A stretch of 64,000 nt of DNA, taken from DATARH01 sp035534855. Lineage in GTDB: Bacteria; Pseudomonadota; Alphaproteobacteria; ATCC43930; CGMCC-115725. The notes below the pieces were generated by a model, which was not told the origin of the DNA, did not search any database, and saw only the letters and a program-made list of their open reading frames with translations. The stretch's first letter is position 1. Each line of letters starts with the position of its first letter. The DNA lies in assembly GCA_035534855.1 (NCBI GenBank), contig DATLRD010000040.1:29009-93008 (forward strand), written 5' to 3'. The translations under genes were made by a program, and so were the position numbers. Shown piece after piece: positions 51,673 through 60,659 of the stretch.

Positions 51673-51692
51673 CAACCAGGCGATACGCCCCC

Positions 51693-52595
51693 ATGAGTGA
51701 CTCCCAGCCGCGCGCAAAACCCCCGGCGGTGTTTCTCGACTACACCCAGAACGAGCTCGACGCCGCCTACGACCAGAGCGCTTACCAGGCCAATATCGAG
51801 CAGCTCAGAAAACGCTGGATCAGCAACAGCGCGCGCACCCGCGACCGGATCGGCGAGCCGTTGCGCCGCGCCTATGGAGCGGCCGAGATCGAGGGGCTCG
51901 ACATCTTCCGCACCACGCGGCAGGCCGCCCCGGTCTTTGTCTTCATCCACGGCGGCGCGTGGCGTGCCGGCAAGGCGAGGGGCTATTCGGCGCCGGCCGA
52001 AACCTTCATCCGCGCCGGGGCGCATTTCGTCGTGCCCGATTTTGACTGGGTGCAGGATACCGGCGGCGATCTGCTGCCGATTGCCGACCAGATCCGCCGC
52101 GCGATCGCCTGGGTGTGGCGCAACGCCGAAAGCTTTGGCGGCGATCCGAACCGGCTTTATCTCGGCGGGCATTCGTCGGGCGCGCATATGGCGGCGGTGG
52201 CGCTGACCACCGACTGGGCGCACGAATTCGACGTGCCGGCCGACATCATCAAGGGCGGGCTGTGCTCGAGCGGCATGTACGACCTGACGCCGGTGCGGCT
52301 GTCGCAGCGCTCGTCCTATGTGAAGTTTACCGATGCGATGGTCGCGCCGCTGAGCCCGATCCGCCATCTCGACCACCTGGTCGCGCCGCTGATCGTCGCC
52401 TACGGCACCTATGAGACGCCGGAATTCCAGCGCCAGGCGCGCGATTTTGCTGCCGCGGTCAAAGCTTCCGGCAAGCCGGCCGAATTGCTGGTCGGCGAGG
52501 ATTACAGCCATCTCGAAGTGCCCGAGACGCTGTGCAACCCCTATGGCCTGCTCGGCGCCGCGATGCTCGACCTGATGGGGGTGGCCCAGGGCTAG
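51693..52595 (+). CDS. Alpha/beta hydrolase, arylformamidase-like
   Basis: A 300-residue esterase of the HSL/kynurenine-formamidase type. Seen: VFVFIHGGAWRAGKARGYSA (HGGAW oxyanion hole), LYLGGHSSGAHMAAVALTTD (GHSSG nucleophile elbow) and GEDYSHLEVPET with the candidate catalytic His. ATG 51693 begins MSDSQPRAKPP. The family hydrolyses formyl-kynurenine or small esters; with the extradiol dioxygenase before it, a role in processing ring-cleavage or amide products is possible. Confidence 0.87.
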   Translation: MSDSQPRAKPPAVFLDYTQNELDAAYDQSAYQANIEQLRKRWISNSARTRDRIGEPLRRAYGAAEIEGLDIFRTTRQAAPVFVFIHGGAWRAGKARGYSAPAETFIRAGAHFVVPDFDWVQDTGGDLLPIADQIRRAIAWVWRNAESFGGDPNRLYLGGHSSGAHMAAVALTTDWAHEFDVPADIIKGGLCSSGMYDLTPVRLSQRSSYVKFTDAMVAPLSPIRHLDHLVAPLIVAYGTYETPEFQRQARDFAAAVKASGKPAELLVGEDYSHLEVPETLCNPYGLLGAAMLDLMGVAQG

Positions 52596-52679
52596 GCGGC
52601 GCGGCTGATCCCGCTTCCCCCCGGCGCTCGCGCCGCGCTAACCTGTCGGCCGAACCCGCGGTGAGCAAGAGGGGCAGCG

Positions 52680-53822
52680 ATGCAATACAAAGTGATCTCG
52701 GCCGATTGCCACGTCGACCTGATCTGGCTGCCGCCCGATTTGTTCACCACAAACGCGCCGGCCGCGCTTAAGGACCGCATGCCCTACGTCACCGACGGGC
52801 CGCGCGGCCGCGAATGGGTGACCAGGAACGGCGCCTCGTTCGGCCTCGATGCGGGCATGGGCTCGGCCGGCCGGCCGTACCAGCCGGGCAAGATCCACCG
52901 CTCGGACCGCATGGCGACAACCGGGCTTTTCGATCCCGAGCAGCAGAAGGTGCGGCGCCTGACCGACCCCGATCTGCGCCTCGCGGACCAGGACCGCGAC
53001 GGGATTCAGGCGGAAATCCTTTACGGTATCCTCGGCGCCACCAACCGGCTCAACGACAACGAGGCGGCCGGCGCGATGCTGCGCATCTATAATGACTGGC
53101 TCGCCGATTTCTGCAGCCGCCAACCAGAGCGCTATGGCGGGCTCGCCAACATCCCGAACCACAGCGCCGACGAGGCGGTCGCCGAGATCGAGCGCGTCGC
53201 CCGGCGCGGCAATGTGCGCGGGCTGGAAATCGCCCGCCGCTTCGACATGACCCCGCTGTGGGACCCGTGGTGGAACCCGGTATGGGATGCGATCGCGGCG
53301 AGCGGATTGCCGGTGCATTTTCACACGATCGGCGGGCCCGGGCGCGATTTCTCCAAGCTGACCGGCAAGACGCTCCTCGCCGCGCGCGCCGCCAGCATTT
53401 CGAGCTTTCAGATGCACATGGCCGACGTGCTGATGTCGATGATCTTTGCCGGCGTCTTGCACCACCGGCCGCAGATGAAGATGGTGATCGGCGAGGCCGG
53501 CACCGGCTGGATCCCCTATATCCTCGACCGCATGGACGCCGAGTGGGAGGACCAGTTCAAGGAGCTCGACCTGACGATGAAGCCCAGCGCGTACTGGCGC
53601 CGCCAGTGCTATGCGACCTACCAGAGCGACCCGGTCGGCGTGAAGCTGATCGAGGAATTGGGCGAAGACAACATCATGTGGGGCTCGGACTTTCCGCATC
53701 CCGACGGCATCTATCCGGATTCGCAGGACTATATCGAGAAAGAGCTGGGCCACTTGCCGGCGGCGACGCGGCAGAAGATCGTTTGCGACAACGCCGCAAA
53801 ACTCTACCGCTTCGTCAATTAG
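52680..53822 (+). CDS. Amidohydrolase-family protein (amidohydrolase_2)
   Basis: A 380-residue TIM-barrel metalloprotein. Seen: VISADCHVDLIWLPPDLF (first metal ligands, D-x-H form), LAGFCSR-like LADFCSRQPERYGGLANI, PVHFHTIGG and NIMWGSDFPHPDGIYP with the metal Asp. These resemble the ACMSD/gamma-resorcylate decarboxylase branch, which decarboxylates or hydrolyses aromatic acids. It lies 84 bp after the hydrolase gene in the catabolic group. Confidence 0.9.
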   Translation: MQYKVISADCHVDLIWLPPDLFTTNAPAALKDRMPYVTDGPRGREWVTRNGASFGLDAGMGSAGRPYQPGKIHRSDRMATTGLFDPEQQKVRRLTDPDLRLADQDRDGIQAEILYGILGATNRLNDNEAAGAMLRIYNDWLADFCSRQPERYGGLANIPNHSADEAVAEIERVARRGNVRGLEIARRFDMTPLWDPWWNPVWDAIAASGLPVHFHTIGGPGRDFSKLTGKTLLAARAASISSFQMHMADVLMSMIFAGVLHHRPQMKMVIGEAGTGWIPYILDRMDAEWEDQFKELDLTMKPSAYWRRQCYATYQSDPVGVKLIEELGEDNIMWGSDFPHPDGIYPDSQDYIEKELGHLPAATRQKIVCDNAAKLYRFVN

Positions 53823-53850
53823 CGGGATCCCCAACCCCAGGGAGGCAGCC

Positions 53851-54636
53851 ATGCGCTGGTTACGCTACGAAGCCGACGGGCGCGAATCCTACGGCATCGT
53901 CGAAGGCAACGAGGTTACCGAGGTCAAGGGCGACCCGTTTGTCGGCTATGAGATGACGCGCACGCGGCGCAAGCTCCGCGACGTCACGTTTCTCGTGCCG
54001 GTGGTGCCGAAAACCTTTTATGCCGCCGGGCTGAACTATGTCGAACACATCACCGAGATGGCGGCAAAGCGCGGCGAGAAGCCCAACATCCCGCCCGCGG
54101 CCGATATCGGCTACCGCGCCAATAACGCGCTGATCGCGCATGGCGAGAACATCGTCATTCCGCACGACGCCGGCGAGTTGGTGCAATACGAGGCCGAGCT
54201 GGTCGCGGTGATCGGCACCAAGGCCAAGCACCTGTCGGAAAGCGAGGCGCTGTCGTGCGTGCTCGGCTGGACGATCGGCAACGACATGAGCGAGCGCACC
54301 TGGCAGCGCCAGGACCGCACGCTGTGGCGCGCCAAGAACACCGATACGTTCAAGCCGATGGGGCCGTGGATCGAAACCGATTTCGACCTCGATGCGGCCC
54401 GCACGATCGTGCGGGTCAACGGCGAGGAGACCGATAATTTCCGCACCAACCACATGCTTTACGGGGTCGCGACCTTTATCAGCCGGATGTCGCAATACCT
54501 GACGCTCTATCCGGGCGACGTGGTGTGGATGGGCACCGAAGGCGCTCCGCGCAATCTGAAGCACGGCGATGTCTGCGAGATCGAGATCACCGGCATCGGC
54601 ATCCTGCGCAACCCGCTGGTCAAGGCGACGCGGTAG
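53851..54636 (+). CDS. Fumarylacetoacetate hydrolase-family protein
   Basis: A 261-residue protein. N-terminal part MRWLRYEADGRESYGIVEGN; FAH core from about residue 55: KTFYAAGLNYVEHITEMAAK, VQYEAELVAVIGTKAKHLSE with metal Glu residues, GWTIGNDMSERTWQRQD, NTDTFKPMGPWI. These enzymes hydrolyse or isomerise acyl-pyruvates, the usual late step of meta-cleavage pathways. Metal Glu/Asp residues appear intact. It follows the amidohydrolase by 28 bases. Confidence 0.92.
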   Translation: MRWLRYEADGRESYGIVEGNEVTEVKGDPFVGYEMTRTRRKLRDVTFLVPVVPKTFYAAGLNYVEHITEMAAKRGEKPNIPPAADIGYRANNALIAHGENIVIPHDAGELVQYEAELVAVIGTKAKHLSESEALSCVLGWTIGNDMSERTWQRQDRTLWRAKNTDTFKPMGPWIETDFDLDAARTIVRVNGEETDNFRTNHMLYGVATFISRMSQYLTLYPGDVVWMGTEGAPRNLKHGDVCEIEITGIGILRNPLVKATR

Positions 54637-54651
54637 GCGGTTCTTTTATTC

Positions 54652-54710
54652 GTCATCCGCGGGCTCGACCCGCGGATCCCCCGGATGGCCGGGACAAGCC
54701 CGGCCATGAC
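54652..54710. repeat. Double-hairpin intergenic repeat
   Basis: Two perfect 9-bp stems stand side by side: ATCCGCGGG/CCCGCGGAT (54655-54677) and ATGGCCGGG/CCCGGCCAT (54685-54707), bounded by GTCAT and ATGAC. This is a common dispersed element in Alphaproteobacteria. When translated it gives the false N-terminal extension MAGTSPAMT of the next gene. Confidence 0.85.
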
Positions 54711-54732
54711 GGCACTTTTTAGTGGCAAGAGA

Positions 54733-55509
54733 ATGTCCCTGATGAAACTCTTCGACCTCAGCGGCAAGGTGGCGGTGGTCACCGGCTCGTCGCGCGGCAT
54801 CGGCCGGGCGATGGCCGAAATCTTTGCCGAGGCCGGCGCCAAGGTGGTGATTTCCGCGCGCAACCTTGCGCCATGCGAAGAGGTGGTCGCGGCGATCAAG
54901 GCGAAGGGCGGCGAGGCGATCGCCGTCACCTGCCGCATCTCCGACAAGCCGCAATGCGAGAATCTGATCGCCAAGGCGCACGAGGCGTTTGGCCGGGTCG
55001 ACATCCTCGTTTGCAACGCGGCGATCAATCCGCATCACGGCCCGATCGACGACATCACCGACGACGTCTTCTCGCGGATGATGGTCAATAATGTGCAGTC
55101 GAATTTCTGGCTGTCGAAGCTGGTCGCGCCTGGCATGCGCGAGCGCAAGGACGGCTCGATCATCTACATCATCTCGGTCGCCGCGCTGCACGCCTCGCTC
55201 GAATTGCCGATGTACGGGATCACCAAGCTCGCCGATTATGCGCTCGCGCGGAACCTCGCGGCCGCCTGGGGGCCCGATGGCATCCGCGTCAATTGCATCG
55301 CCCCCGGCCTCGTCGTCACGCAGTTCGCCCGGGTGCTTTACGAAGACCCCGCGCGCCGCGCCGCGCGCGAGGCGGCGACGCCGCTCAGGCGGCTCGGCGA
55401 GCCCGAAGACATCGCCGGCCCCGCGCTGCTGCTCGCCTCGCCGGCCGGCAAGTTCATCACCGGGCAGATTTTGACCGTCGACGGCGGCACGACGATCCAG
55501 TCGCGCTGA
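54733..55509 (+). CDS. Short-chain dehydrogenase/reductase
   Basis: A 258-residue classical SDR. ATG 54733 begins MSLMKLFDLSGKVAVVTGSS; upstream codons come from a repeat element. Seen: VTGSSRGIGRAMAE (cofactor), NAAINP in place of NNAG, the active site S..YGITK (ISVAAL, YGITKLADYALARNLAAAWG) and CIAPGLVVTQFA. It probably uses NAD(P)H on a hydroxy or keto acyl substrate. Last gene of the first catabolic group. Confidence 0.92.
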   Translation: MSLMKLFDLSGKVAVVTGSSRGIGRAMAEIFAEAGAKVVISARNLAPCEEVVAAIKAKGGEAIAVTCRISDKPQCENLIAKAHEAFGRVDILVCNAAINPHHGPIDDITDDVFSRMMVNNVQSNFWLSKLVAPGMRERKDGSIIYIISVAALHASLELPMYGITKLADYALARNLAAAWGPDGIRVNCIAPGLVVTQFARVLYEDPARRAAREAATPLRRLGEPEDIAGPALLLASPAGKFITGQILTVDGGTTIQSR

Positions 55510-55518
55510 GCCGTCGCA

Positions 55519-56271
55519 TCAGCGCCCGGTGGTGGCCGGCGGCGTCAGGGTCTGGCTGGTGACCGCAGGCGATTGCTTGATGATGCTGTAACTGGCCGAA
55601 AACGGCAGGTTCTTGCTGTACTGGCCGATGAAATCGCTAACCGCGGCGATCACCGTCTTCGGCACGTAAACGATGTCGAACGATCTGAGCAGCGGGTCCT
55701 GGCCGCCGGCCCCGGCATAGTCGCCGAGCGCGACCTGGATGGTATGCAGCCGCCCCTCCGCATCGCGGCGGATCAACAGAATGTCGCCGCTCTTGGCCCC
55801 GGTCTTGGCGCCGCCGGCGCGGGCGATGGCGCGCTCCAGGGTCAGCGGCACCTCGCTGCGGATCAGCCCCGGATGCGCGACCCAGCCGTCGACATACACC
55901 GCCTCTGGCGCGTAGCCGCGCATCGTGATCGACAAGACCGGCGAATGGAGCTTGGTGGCGTAGGCCCGGGTAAGCCGGTCGGTCGCCTGGGGCACGGTCA
56001 GCCCGCCGAGCAGAACCGGGCCGATCATCCCGGGCGACACATACCCGTCGGCGCCGATCGTGGCGCGCTGGTTGAAATGGGGATCGAACGGAAAGCGGAT
56101 TTCGATCTCGTCGTTCGGTGACAGCGTATGCTCGGCGGTCAGCGGCACGCCGCCGGCGATCACCCCCGAGGGCGGCATTCCGCCCGGCACCAATGGCGGG
56201 CCGGCGGGCGTGCGCGGCCCGCACCCGGAGAGCAGCGCGGCGAGCACCACAATCGCAAGCATCGATTTCAT
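55519..56271 (-). CDS. Polysaccharide export lipoprotein (Wza/KpsD family)
   Basis: A 250-residue outer-membrane lipoprotein: signal with lipobox LLSGC, then a Poly_export domain (LSPNDEIEIRFPFDPHFNQR, ATIGADGYVSPGMIGPVLLG) and an SLBB-type domain (YAPEAVYVDGWVAHPGLI). It is short and lacks the long C-terminal helix of full Wza. No other capsule genes are visible, so its system lies elsewhere or it acts alone. Convergent with the SDR nine bases away. Confidence 0.85.
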   Translation of the reverse strand: MKSMLAIVVLAALLSGCGPRTPAGPPLVPGGMPPSGVIAGGVPLTAEHTLSPNDEIEIRFPFDPHFNQRATIGADGYVSPGMIGPVLLGGLTVPQATDRLTRAYATKLHSPVLSITMRGYAPEAVYVDGWVAHPGLIRSEVPLTLERAIARAGGAKTGAKSGDILLIRRDAEGRLHTIQVALGDYAGAGGQDPLLRSFDIVYVPKTVIAAVSDFIGQYSKNLPFSASYSIIKQSPAVTSQTLTPPATTGR

Positions 56272-56354
56272 CGCCGCGCAATCTGCCTCAACCCGCGCCC
56301 GCGGTGAAGCGATGCGTGCTTATGGTGCGCGGCCCCGTCGCGCCATTGGGCCGA

Positions 56355-56576
56355 TCAGCGGCCGGTCACGGAAAGAACGGCTTTGTCAGACTCCGCGACC
56401 CGCACGATTCTGTAATCGCGGGGCCGCGACGAGGCGTTGAACCCCAAGGTGATCGTCCAGACGCCGAGGTGGTCGTCAAACAGGAATTCCTCCATGCGGA
56501 GATCCCGTACCGGCTCGGCGGCGAACAGGTCGCCGATATGTTTTTTGGCGGCGGCAACCGCCTCGCTGACGTTCAT
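56355..56576 (-). CDS. Conserved small hypothetical protein
   Basis: 73 residues from ATG 56576, which follows GGAG; an ATG 13 codons upstream is also in frame. MNVSEAVAAAKKHIGDLFAA is a predicted helix, then FDDHLGVWTITLGFN and RDYRIVRVAESD form a small beta sheet. The helix-then-sheet arrangement suggests a compact domain. Function unknown. It follows the aldo/keto reductase gene on the same strand after 54 bases. Confidence 0.65.
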   Translation of the reverse strand: MNVSEAVAAAKKHIGDLFAAEPVRDLRMEEFLFDDHLGVWTITLGFNASSRPRDYRIVRVAESDKAVLSVTGR

Positions 56577-56630
56577 CAACCGCTCCGGTTCTCGCGCGTT
56601 CTCTGGTCGCACCATAGCAGCAGCTGCGCC

Positions 56631-57476
56631 TTACAACATCCCGAGCGTGCTGCGGCCCTTCGGCGGCGGAAACGCGCGGTCGAGCGCGGCGAGGTCGGCA
56701 TCGGTCAGTTCGAGATCGGCGGCCAGGCGGTTTTCGCGCACATGCTCCGCCTCGGTCGCCTTCGGGATCACGATCATCCCCTCCTGCCGCAACAGCCAGG
56801 CGAGTGCGACCTGGGCCGGGGTCGCGCGGTGCCGTGCCGCGATTTCGGCGAGCGCCTTGTGGCCCAGCATCCGGCCCTGCTCGATCGGCGAATAGGCCAT
56901 GATCGGGATGCCACGATCGCGGCACCACGGGATCAGATCCCATTCCGGCCCGCGCCGCGTAAGGTTGTAGAGGATCTGGTTGGTGGCGACCGTGTCGCCA
57001 CCGCCGAGCGCGACCCAGTCCTTCATGTCGTCGAGGCCGAAATTGCTGACGCCGTGACGGCGGATCTTGCCGTCGCGCAGCAGCCGCGCGAACCCGGCCA
57101 TCGTCTCGGCCAGCGGCACCGAGCCGCGCCAATGCAGCAGATAGAGGTCGATGCGGTCGGTCTTGAGCCGCTTGAGGCTGCGCTCGCAGGCTTCCACGAC
57201 GCCTTTCTGCGAGGCGTTGTGGGGCAGGACCTTGCTGACGATGAACAGCCGGTCGCGCAGCCCTGCCGTGGCGCGGGCGACGATCTCCTCGGCGGTGCCG
57301 TTGCCGTACATCTCGGCGGTGTCGATCAGCGTCAGCCCGAGTTCGATGCCGAGGCGCAGCGCTGCCGCCTCCTGGTCGAAGCGGCGAGAATTTTCGCCCA
57401 TGTGCCAGGTGCCCTGGCCGTAGGCGGGCACGGTTTCGCCCCCCGGAAAGGTCACGCGCGGCAGGCTGTCGGTCAT
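56631..57476 (-). CDS. Aldo/keto reductase
   Basis: A 281-residue NAD(P)H-dependent reductase. Seen: LIDTAEMYGNGTAEEIVARA with Asp and Tyr of the tetrad, FIVSKVLP with the Lys, IDLYLLHWRG with the His, and MIVIPKATEAEHVRENR for NADP. Substrate not evident. ATG overlaps the rsmD stop (ATGA), so it is cotranscribed with rsmD and rluB. Confidence 0.92.
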   Translation of the reverse strand: MTDSLPRVTFPGGETVPAYGQGTWHMGENSRRFDQEAAALRLGIELGLTLIDTAEMYGNGTAEEIVARATAGLRDRLFIVSKVLPHNASQKGVVEACERSLKRLKTDRIDLYLLHWRGSVPLAETMAGFARLLRDGKIRRHGVSNFGLDDMKDWVALGGGDTVATNQILYNLTRRGPEWDLIPWCRDRGIPIMAYSPIEQGRMLGHKALAEIAARHRATPAQVALAWLLRQEGMIVIPKATEAEHVRENRLAADLELTDADLAALDRAFPPPKGRSTLGML

Positions 57477-58057
57477 CGCCTTCCTCCCTCACCGCCGGGT
57501 TCGCGGCGCAGAAACAACAGCTTTGCCGCACCGTAGTGCCGCGCGTCGACGAGGGCAAACCCGGCGGGCGGGACCAGGTCTTCCCCGGCCGAAATCTCGA
57601 CGACCGCCAGCGCATCGGGCGCGAGCCAGCCCGCGGCGGCGAGCGCGGTCAGCGCCGGCGCGGCAAGACCGGCGCCGTAAGGCGGGTCGAGAAACGCGAC
57701 CGCGCCCTGCACCGGGGCGCGCGGCGGGCGGGTCGCATCGCCGCGCACGATCTGCGCGCGGTCGTCTTCGTCGAGCGCGGCGATGTTGCGGCGCAGCGTC
57801 GCCAGGGCCTCGCGGTTGTCCTCGATGAACACGGCCTCGCTGGCACCGCGCGACAGCGCTTCGAGCCCGAGCGCGCCGGTGCCGGCAAAGGCGTCGATCA
57901 CCGGCCGGCCGGCGAACGGCAGGCCGCCGGTGGCGAAGCGGCCGTGCGACAGGATGTTGAACAGCGCCTCGCGTGCCCGGTCGCTGGTCGGCCGCACGGT
58001 GGTACCGGGCGGCGCGGCCAGCCGCCGCCCGCGATGCCTACCGCCGACGATGCGCAT
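57473..58057 (-). CDS. rsmD: 16S rRNA (guanine(966)-N2)-methyltransferase
   Basis: Methylates G966 of 16S rRNA. 194 residues. ATG 58057 begins MRIVGGRHRGRRLAAPPG, the family start; a longer frame reads through the repeat array. Seen: VRPTSDRAREALFNIL, VIDAFAGTGALGLEALSRGA, and the catalytic DPPYGAG. The first 20 bases overlap the end of rluB. Confidence 0.95.
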   Translation of the reverse strand: MRIVGGRHRGRRLAAPPGTTVRPTSDRAREALFNILSHGRFATGGLPFAGRPVIDAFAGTGALGLEALSRGASEAVFIEDNREALATLRRNIAALDEDDRAQIVRGDATRPPRAPVQGAVAFLDPPYGAGLAAPALTALAAAGWLAPDALAVVEISAGEDLVPPAGFALVDARHYGAAKLLFLRREPGGEGGRR

Positions 58058-58901
58058 TCGGCCTGGTAGCGTCGGGCTTGGTAGTGTCGGGCTTGGTAGC
58101 GTCGGGCCTGGGAGCATCGAGCTTGGGAACCTGGGCCTTGGGCGGCGCCGGGTTGCCGAGCTGCTCGCGCACCACCTTGCCGGTTACCTCCTCGACCGCG
58201 CCGCGCGCCAGATTGCCGAGCTGAAACGGCCCGTAGGACAGGCGGATGAGCCGGGTCACCGCGAGGCCGAGATGTTCGAGAACCCGGCGCACCTCGCGGT
58301 TTTTGCCTTCGCGCAGCGACAGCGCGACCCAGGCGTTGGCGCCCTTCTGGCGCTCGAATTCGGCGTGGATCGGGCCGTAACTGACGCCGTCGATCCTGAT
58401 GCCCTTGGCAAGTGCCGCCAGCCTTGCGGGGTCGGGAACGCCGTGGACCCGCACCTTGTAGCGGCGCAGCCAGCCGGTCTCGGGCAGTTCGAGCCGGCGG
58501 GCCAGCGCCCCGTCATTGGTCAGCAGCAAGAGGCCTTCGGAATTGAGGTCGAGCCGTCCGACCGAGATCAGCCGCGGCAATTCCGGCGGCAGCGCGCCGA
58601 ACACGGTCGGCCGGCCCTTTTCGTCGCGGTGCGTGGTGACGAGCCCGGTCGGCTTGTGGTAGCGCCACAGCCGCGGCCGGTCGGGCTCGGGCAGCGGCGC
58701 GCCGTCGACGCGGATGTCGCTGGCGGCGGTCACGGTGATCGCCGGGCTGGTCAGCACCGCGCCATCGACCGCGACCCTTCCCTCGGCGATCCAGCGTTCG
58801 GCGTCGCGCCGCGAGCACAGCCCGGCACGCGCCAGCACCTTGGCGATGCGCTGGGGTCCGTCGTCGTCTTTCGGGGTGAGCGCGCGGGGCCGCTGTGGCA
58901 T
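58038..58901 (-). CDS. rluB: Ribosomal large-subunit pseudouridine synthase, RluB/RsuA family
   Basis: 287 residues. S4 RNA-binding domain at the N-terminus (QRIAKVLARAGLCSRRDAER), then the synthase domain with RYHKPTGLVTTHRDEKGRPT and the catalytic Asp in GRLDLNSEGLLLLTNDG, and RLSYGPFQLGNLARGAVEEV. The C-terminus is a low-complexity tail, PKLDAPRPDATKPDTTKPDA, encoded by a 15-bp repeat array and overlapping rsmD. The start is taken as ATG 58901; ATG 58916 is possible. Divergent from tadA. Confidence 0.93.
   Translation of the reverse strand: MPQRPRALTPKDDDGPQRIAKVLARAGLCSRRDAERWIAEGRVAVDGAVLTSPAITVTAASDIRVDGAPLPEPDRPRLWRYHKPTGLVTTHRDEKGRPTVFGALPPELPRLISVGRLDLNSEGLLLLTNDGALARRLELPETGWLRRYKVRVHGVPDPARLAALAKGIRIDGVSYGPIHAEFERQKGANAWVALSLREGKNREVRRVLEHLGLAVTRLIRLSYGPFQLGNLARGAVEEVTGKVVREQLGNPAPPKAQVPKLDAPRPDATKPDTTKPDATRPNAHRRR
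58065..58139. repeat. 15-bp tandem array in the rluB tail / rsmD upstream region
   Basis: Five units of 15 bp from GGTAGCGTCGGGCTT at 58065; units 1-3 differ by one base or so, units 4 and 5 are more diverged. It encodes the RluB tail PDATK/PDTTK and lies directly before the rsmD start. Copy number could vary between strains without breaking the frame. Confidence 0.9.
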
Positions 58902-58950
58902 GGTGGGTGACGACATAAGCGTAAGCGCGGGCGGCGGCAACAGGCGGGGC

Positions 58951-59406
58951 ATGAAGAGGCGCGAAATCTCTCCGATGCTGGCCGCGCTGGATGAGGCCGA
59001 AGCGGCCGCCGCCGCCGGCGAGGTGCCGGTCGGCGCAGTGCTGCTCGACGGCGGCGGCACCATCGTCGCGCGCGCCGGCAACCGCGTGGAGAGCGACAGC
59101 GATCCGACCGCGCATGCCGAGATGCTGGTGCTGCGCGACGGCGCCGCCCGGCTCGGGGCGAAAATCCTTCCCGAATGCGACCTGTACGTGACGCTGGAGC
59201 CGTGCGCGATGTGTGCCGCGGCGATCGCGCTCGCCCGCATTCGGCGGCTGTATTTCGGGGCGTTCGACCCAAAGGGCGGCGGGGTCGAGCACGGCCCGCG
59301 CATCTTTGAACAGCCGACCTGCCACCACCGGCCGGAAGTGTATGGCGGCATCGGCGAGCGCCGCGCCGCGGCGCTGCTGCGCGGGTTCTTCCGCGAACGG
59401 CGTTGA
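58951..59406 (+). CDS. tadA: tRNA-specific adenosine deaminase
   Basis: Converts A34 to inosine in tRNA-Arg. 151 residues. Seen: EVPVGAVLLDGGGTIVARAG, DPTAHAEMLVLRDG with the zinc His and the catalytic Glu, and EPCAMCAAAIALARIRRLYF with the zinc cysteines. ATG 58951. Divergent from rluB, a frequent arrangement in Alphaproteobacteria. Confidence 0.95.
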   Translation: MKRREISPMLAALDEAEAAAAAGEVPVGAVLLDGGGTIVARAGNRVESDSDPTAHAEMLVLRDGAARLGAKILPECDLYVTLEPCAMCAAAIALARIRRLYFGAFDPKGGGVEHGPRIFEQPTCHHRPEVYGGIGERRAAALLRGFFRERR

Positions 59407-59447
59407 GCCCGCTGCGACTTAGTCTAGGCAGGTAGCTTAGGCCATAT

Positions 59448-60659
59448 TCAGGCCGGCGGCAGCTCGAACACACGCTGCATCTTCGAGAAGCCGCGCAACT
59501 CAAAATGGCCGATCTCCCACACCGGCTGGTGCAGCCGCTCGGCAAATTTCTGCGACATGATCAGTGAGCGGTCGAGCTTGCGGCACAGCCGCTCGATCCG
59601 GCTCGTCAGGTTCACGTCGGGTCCGATCACGGTAAAGTCGAGCCGGTTGCCGGACCCGATATTGCCGTAGGCGACGGTGCCGTAATGCAGCGCGACGCCG
59701 GCCTGCAGCGGCGTCGCCGGGTGCTTGCGGTTGCGCTCGACCAGCGCCGCGAGCCCGTCGGTGGCGGCCGCCAGCGCCGATTGGCACGCCTCGGCGGCGT
59801 CACGTTCAGTTTTACGATTGAAGATCGCGAGCACGCCGTCGCCCATGATCTCGACCACCTCGCCGCCATGCGCCCGCACCGGCGGCATCACGCAATCGAA
59901 ATACTGGTTGAGCGTGCGGATCACCGCGCGCGAGCTGTGCCGGTCGGACAGCGAGGTGAAATCGCGCAGATCGACCAGCATCAGCGCCGCGGTGATCGTG
60001 CGCAGATCGCCGCGCTGCACTTGGCCGTCGAGAATCAGCCGGCCGGCTTCGGCGCCGACATAGGTGGTGAGGATGCCGCCGACGAAGCGGCGCAGCGCCT
60101 TTAGCTCGGCGACTGCGGCGTATTCCGGCAGGATATCGCCGAAAAAACCCATCTCGGCGTCGCTGAACCCACCCGGCTGCTTGGTGGCCCAGGAAAACGC
60201 GTTGACCATGCCCGTCGCGTACACCAGCGGCGCGATCGCGTAATGGGTATAACCCTGGTCGCGCAGCTCCTCGAGCATCTCGTACGGCAGCGCCTCGTTG
60301 CCATCGAGGCGCCAGGCAAAGGTCTCCTTCCCCTCCATGACCGCGCGAATGACGCTTTTGAGATAGATCGCCGACCGTTCGATGCCGTGGTCGAAGAATT
60401 GTTCCTCGATCCCCTGATTGCGGCGCCAGATGCGCGCCACGCCGCGGTATTCCGGATGAAACGCCCGTTGGTGCAGCGAGACGCGGTCGAGCGGGATTCC
60501 CGCCGCCGCGACCCGTGTGCAGAACTCTTCGAGCACCATCTTGTTGTCGGGCAGGAAGCGCGCCTCGCGGATCAGCCATACCCGGGTCTGCGCGGCGAGC
60601 GCATCGGGTGCCGCGGGCTTGTCAGGCACGGATGAGTGTTCGCGGGCGTCGCGCGGCAT
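59448..60659 (-). CDS. Class III adenylate cyclase with N-terminal sensory region
   Basis: A 403-residue soluble protein from ATG 60659 (MPRDAREHSS). The N-terminal about 180 residues are unlike known sensor domains by eye (FCTRVAAAGIPLDRVSLHQR, FAWRLDGNEALPYEMLEELR), as in several alphaproteobacterial cyclases. The cyclase domain follows (ALMLVDLRDFTSLSDRHSSR with the first metal Asp, VVEIMGDGVLAIFNRK with the second, GPDVNLTSRIERLCR). Seen with the solo cyclase at 1431-2270, it is the second cyclase of this window. Confidence 0.88.
   Translation of the reverse strand: MPRDAREHSSVPDKPAAPDALAAQTRVWLIREARFLPDNKMVLEEFCTRVAAAGIPLDRVSLHQRAFHPEYRGVARIWRRNQGIEEQFFDHGIERSAIYLKSVIRAVMEGKETFAWRLDGNEALPYEMLEELRDQGYTHYAIAPLVYATGMVNAFSWATKQPGGFSDAEMGFFGDILPEYAAVAELKALRRFVGGILTTYVGAEAGRLILDGQVQRGDLRTITAALMLVDLRDFTSLSDRHSSRAVIRTLNQYFDCVMPPVRAHGGEVVEIMGDGVLAIFNRKTERDAAEACQSALAAATDGLAALVERNRKHPATPLQAGVALHYGTVAYGNIGSGNRLDFTVIGPDVNLTSRIERLCRKLDRSLIMSQKFAERLHQPVWEIGHFELRGFSKMQRVFELPPA

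Noticed and set aside
54685..54732. Upstream start of the SDR (MAGTSPAMT)
   Set aside because: These codons come from the dispersed double-hairpin repeat; ATG 54733 begins the family sequence.
58902..59351. Long N-terminal extension of RluB
   Set aside because: It overlaps tadA on the opposite strand and lies before the S4 domain, where the family starts.
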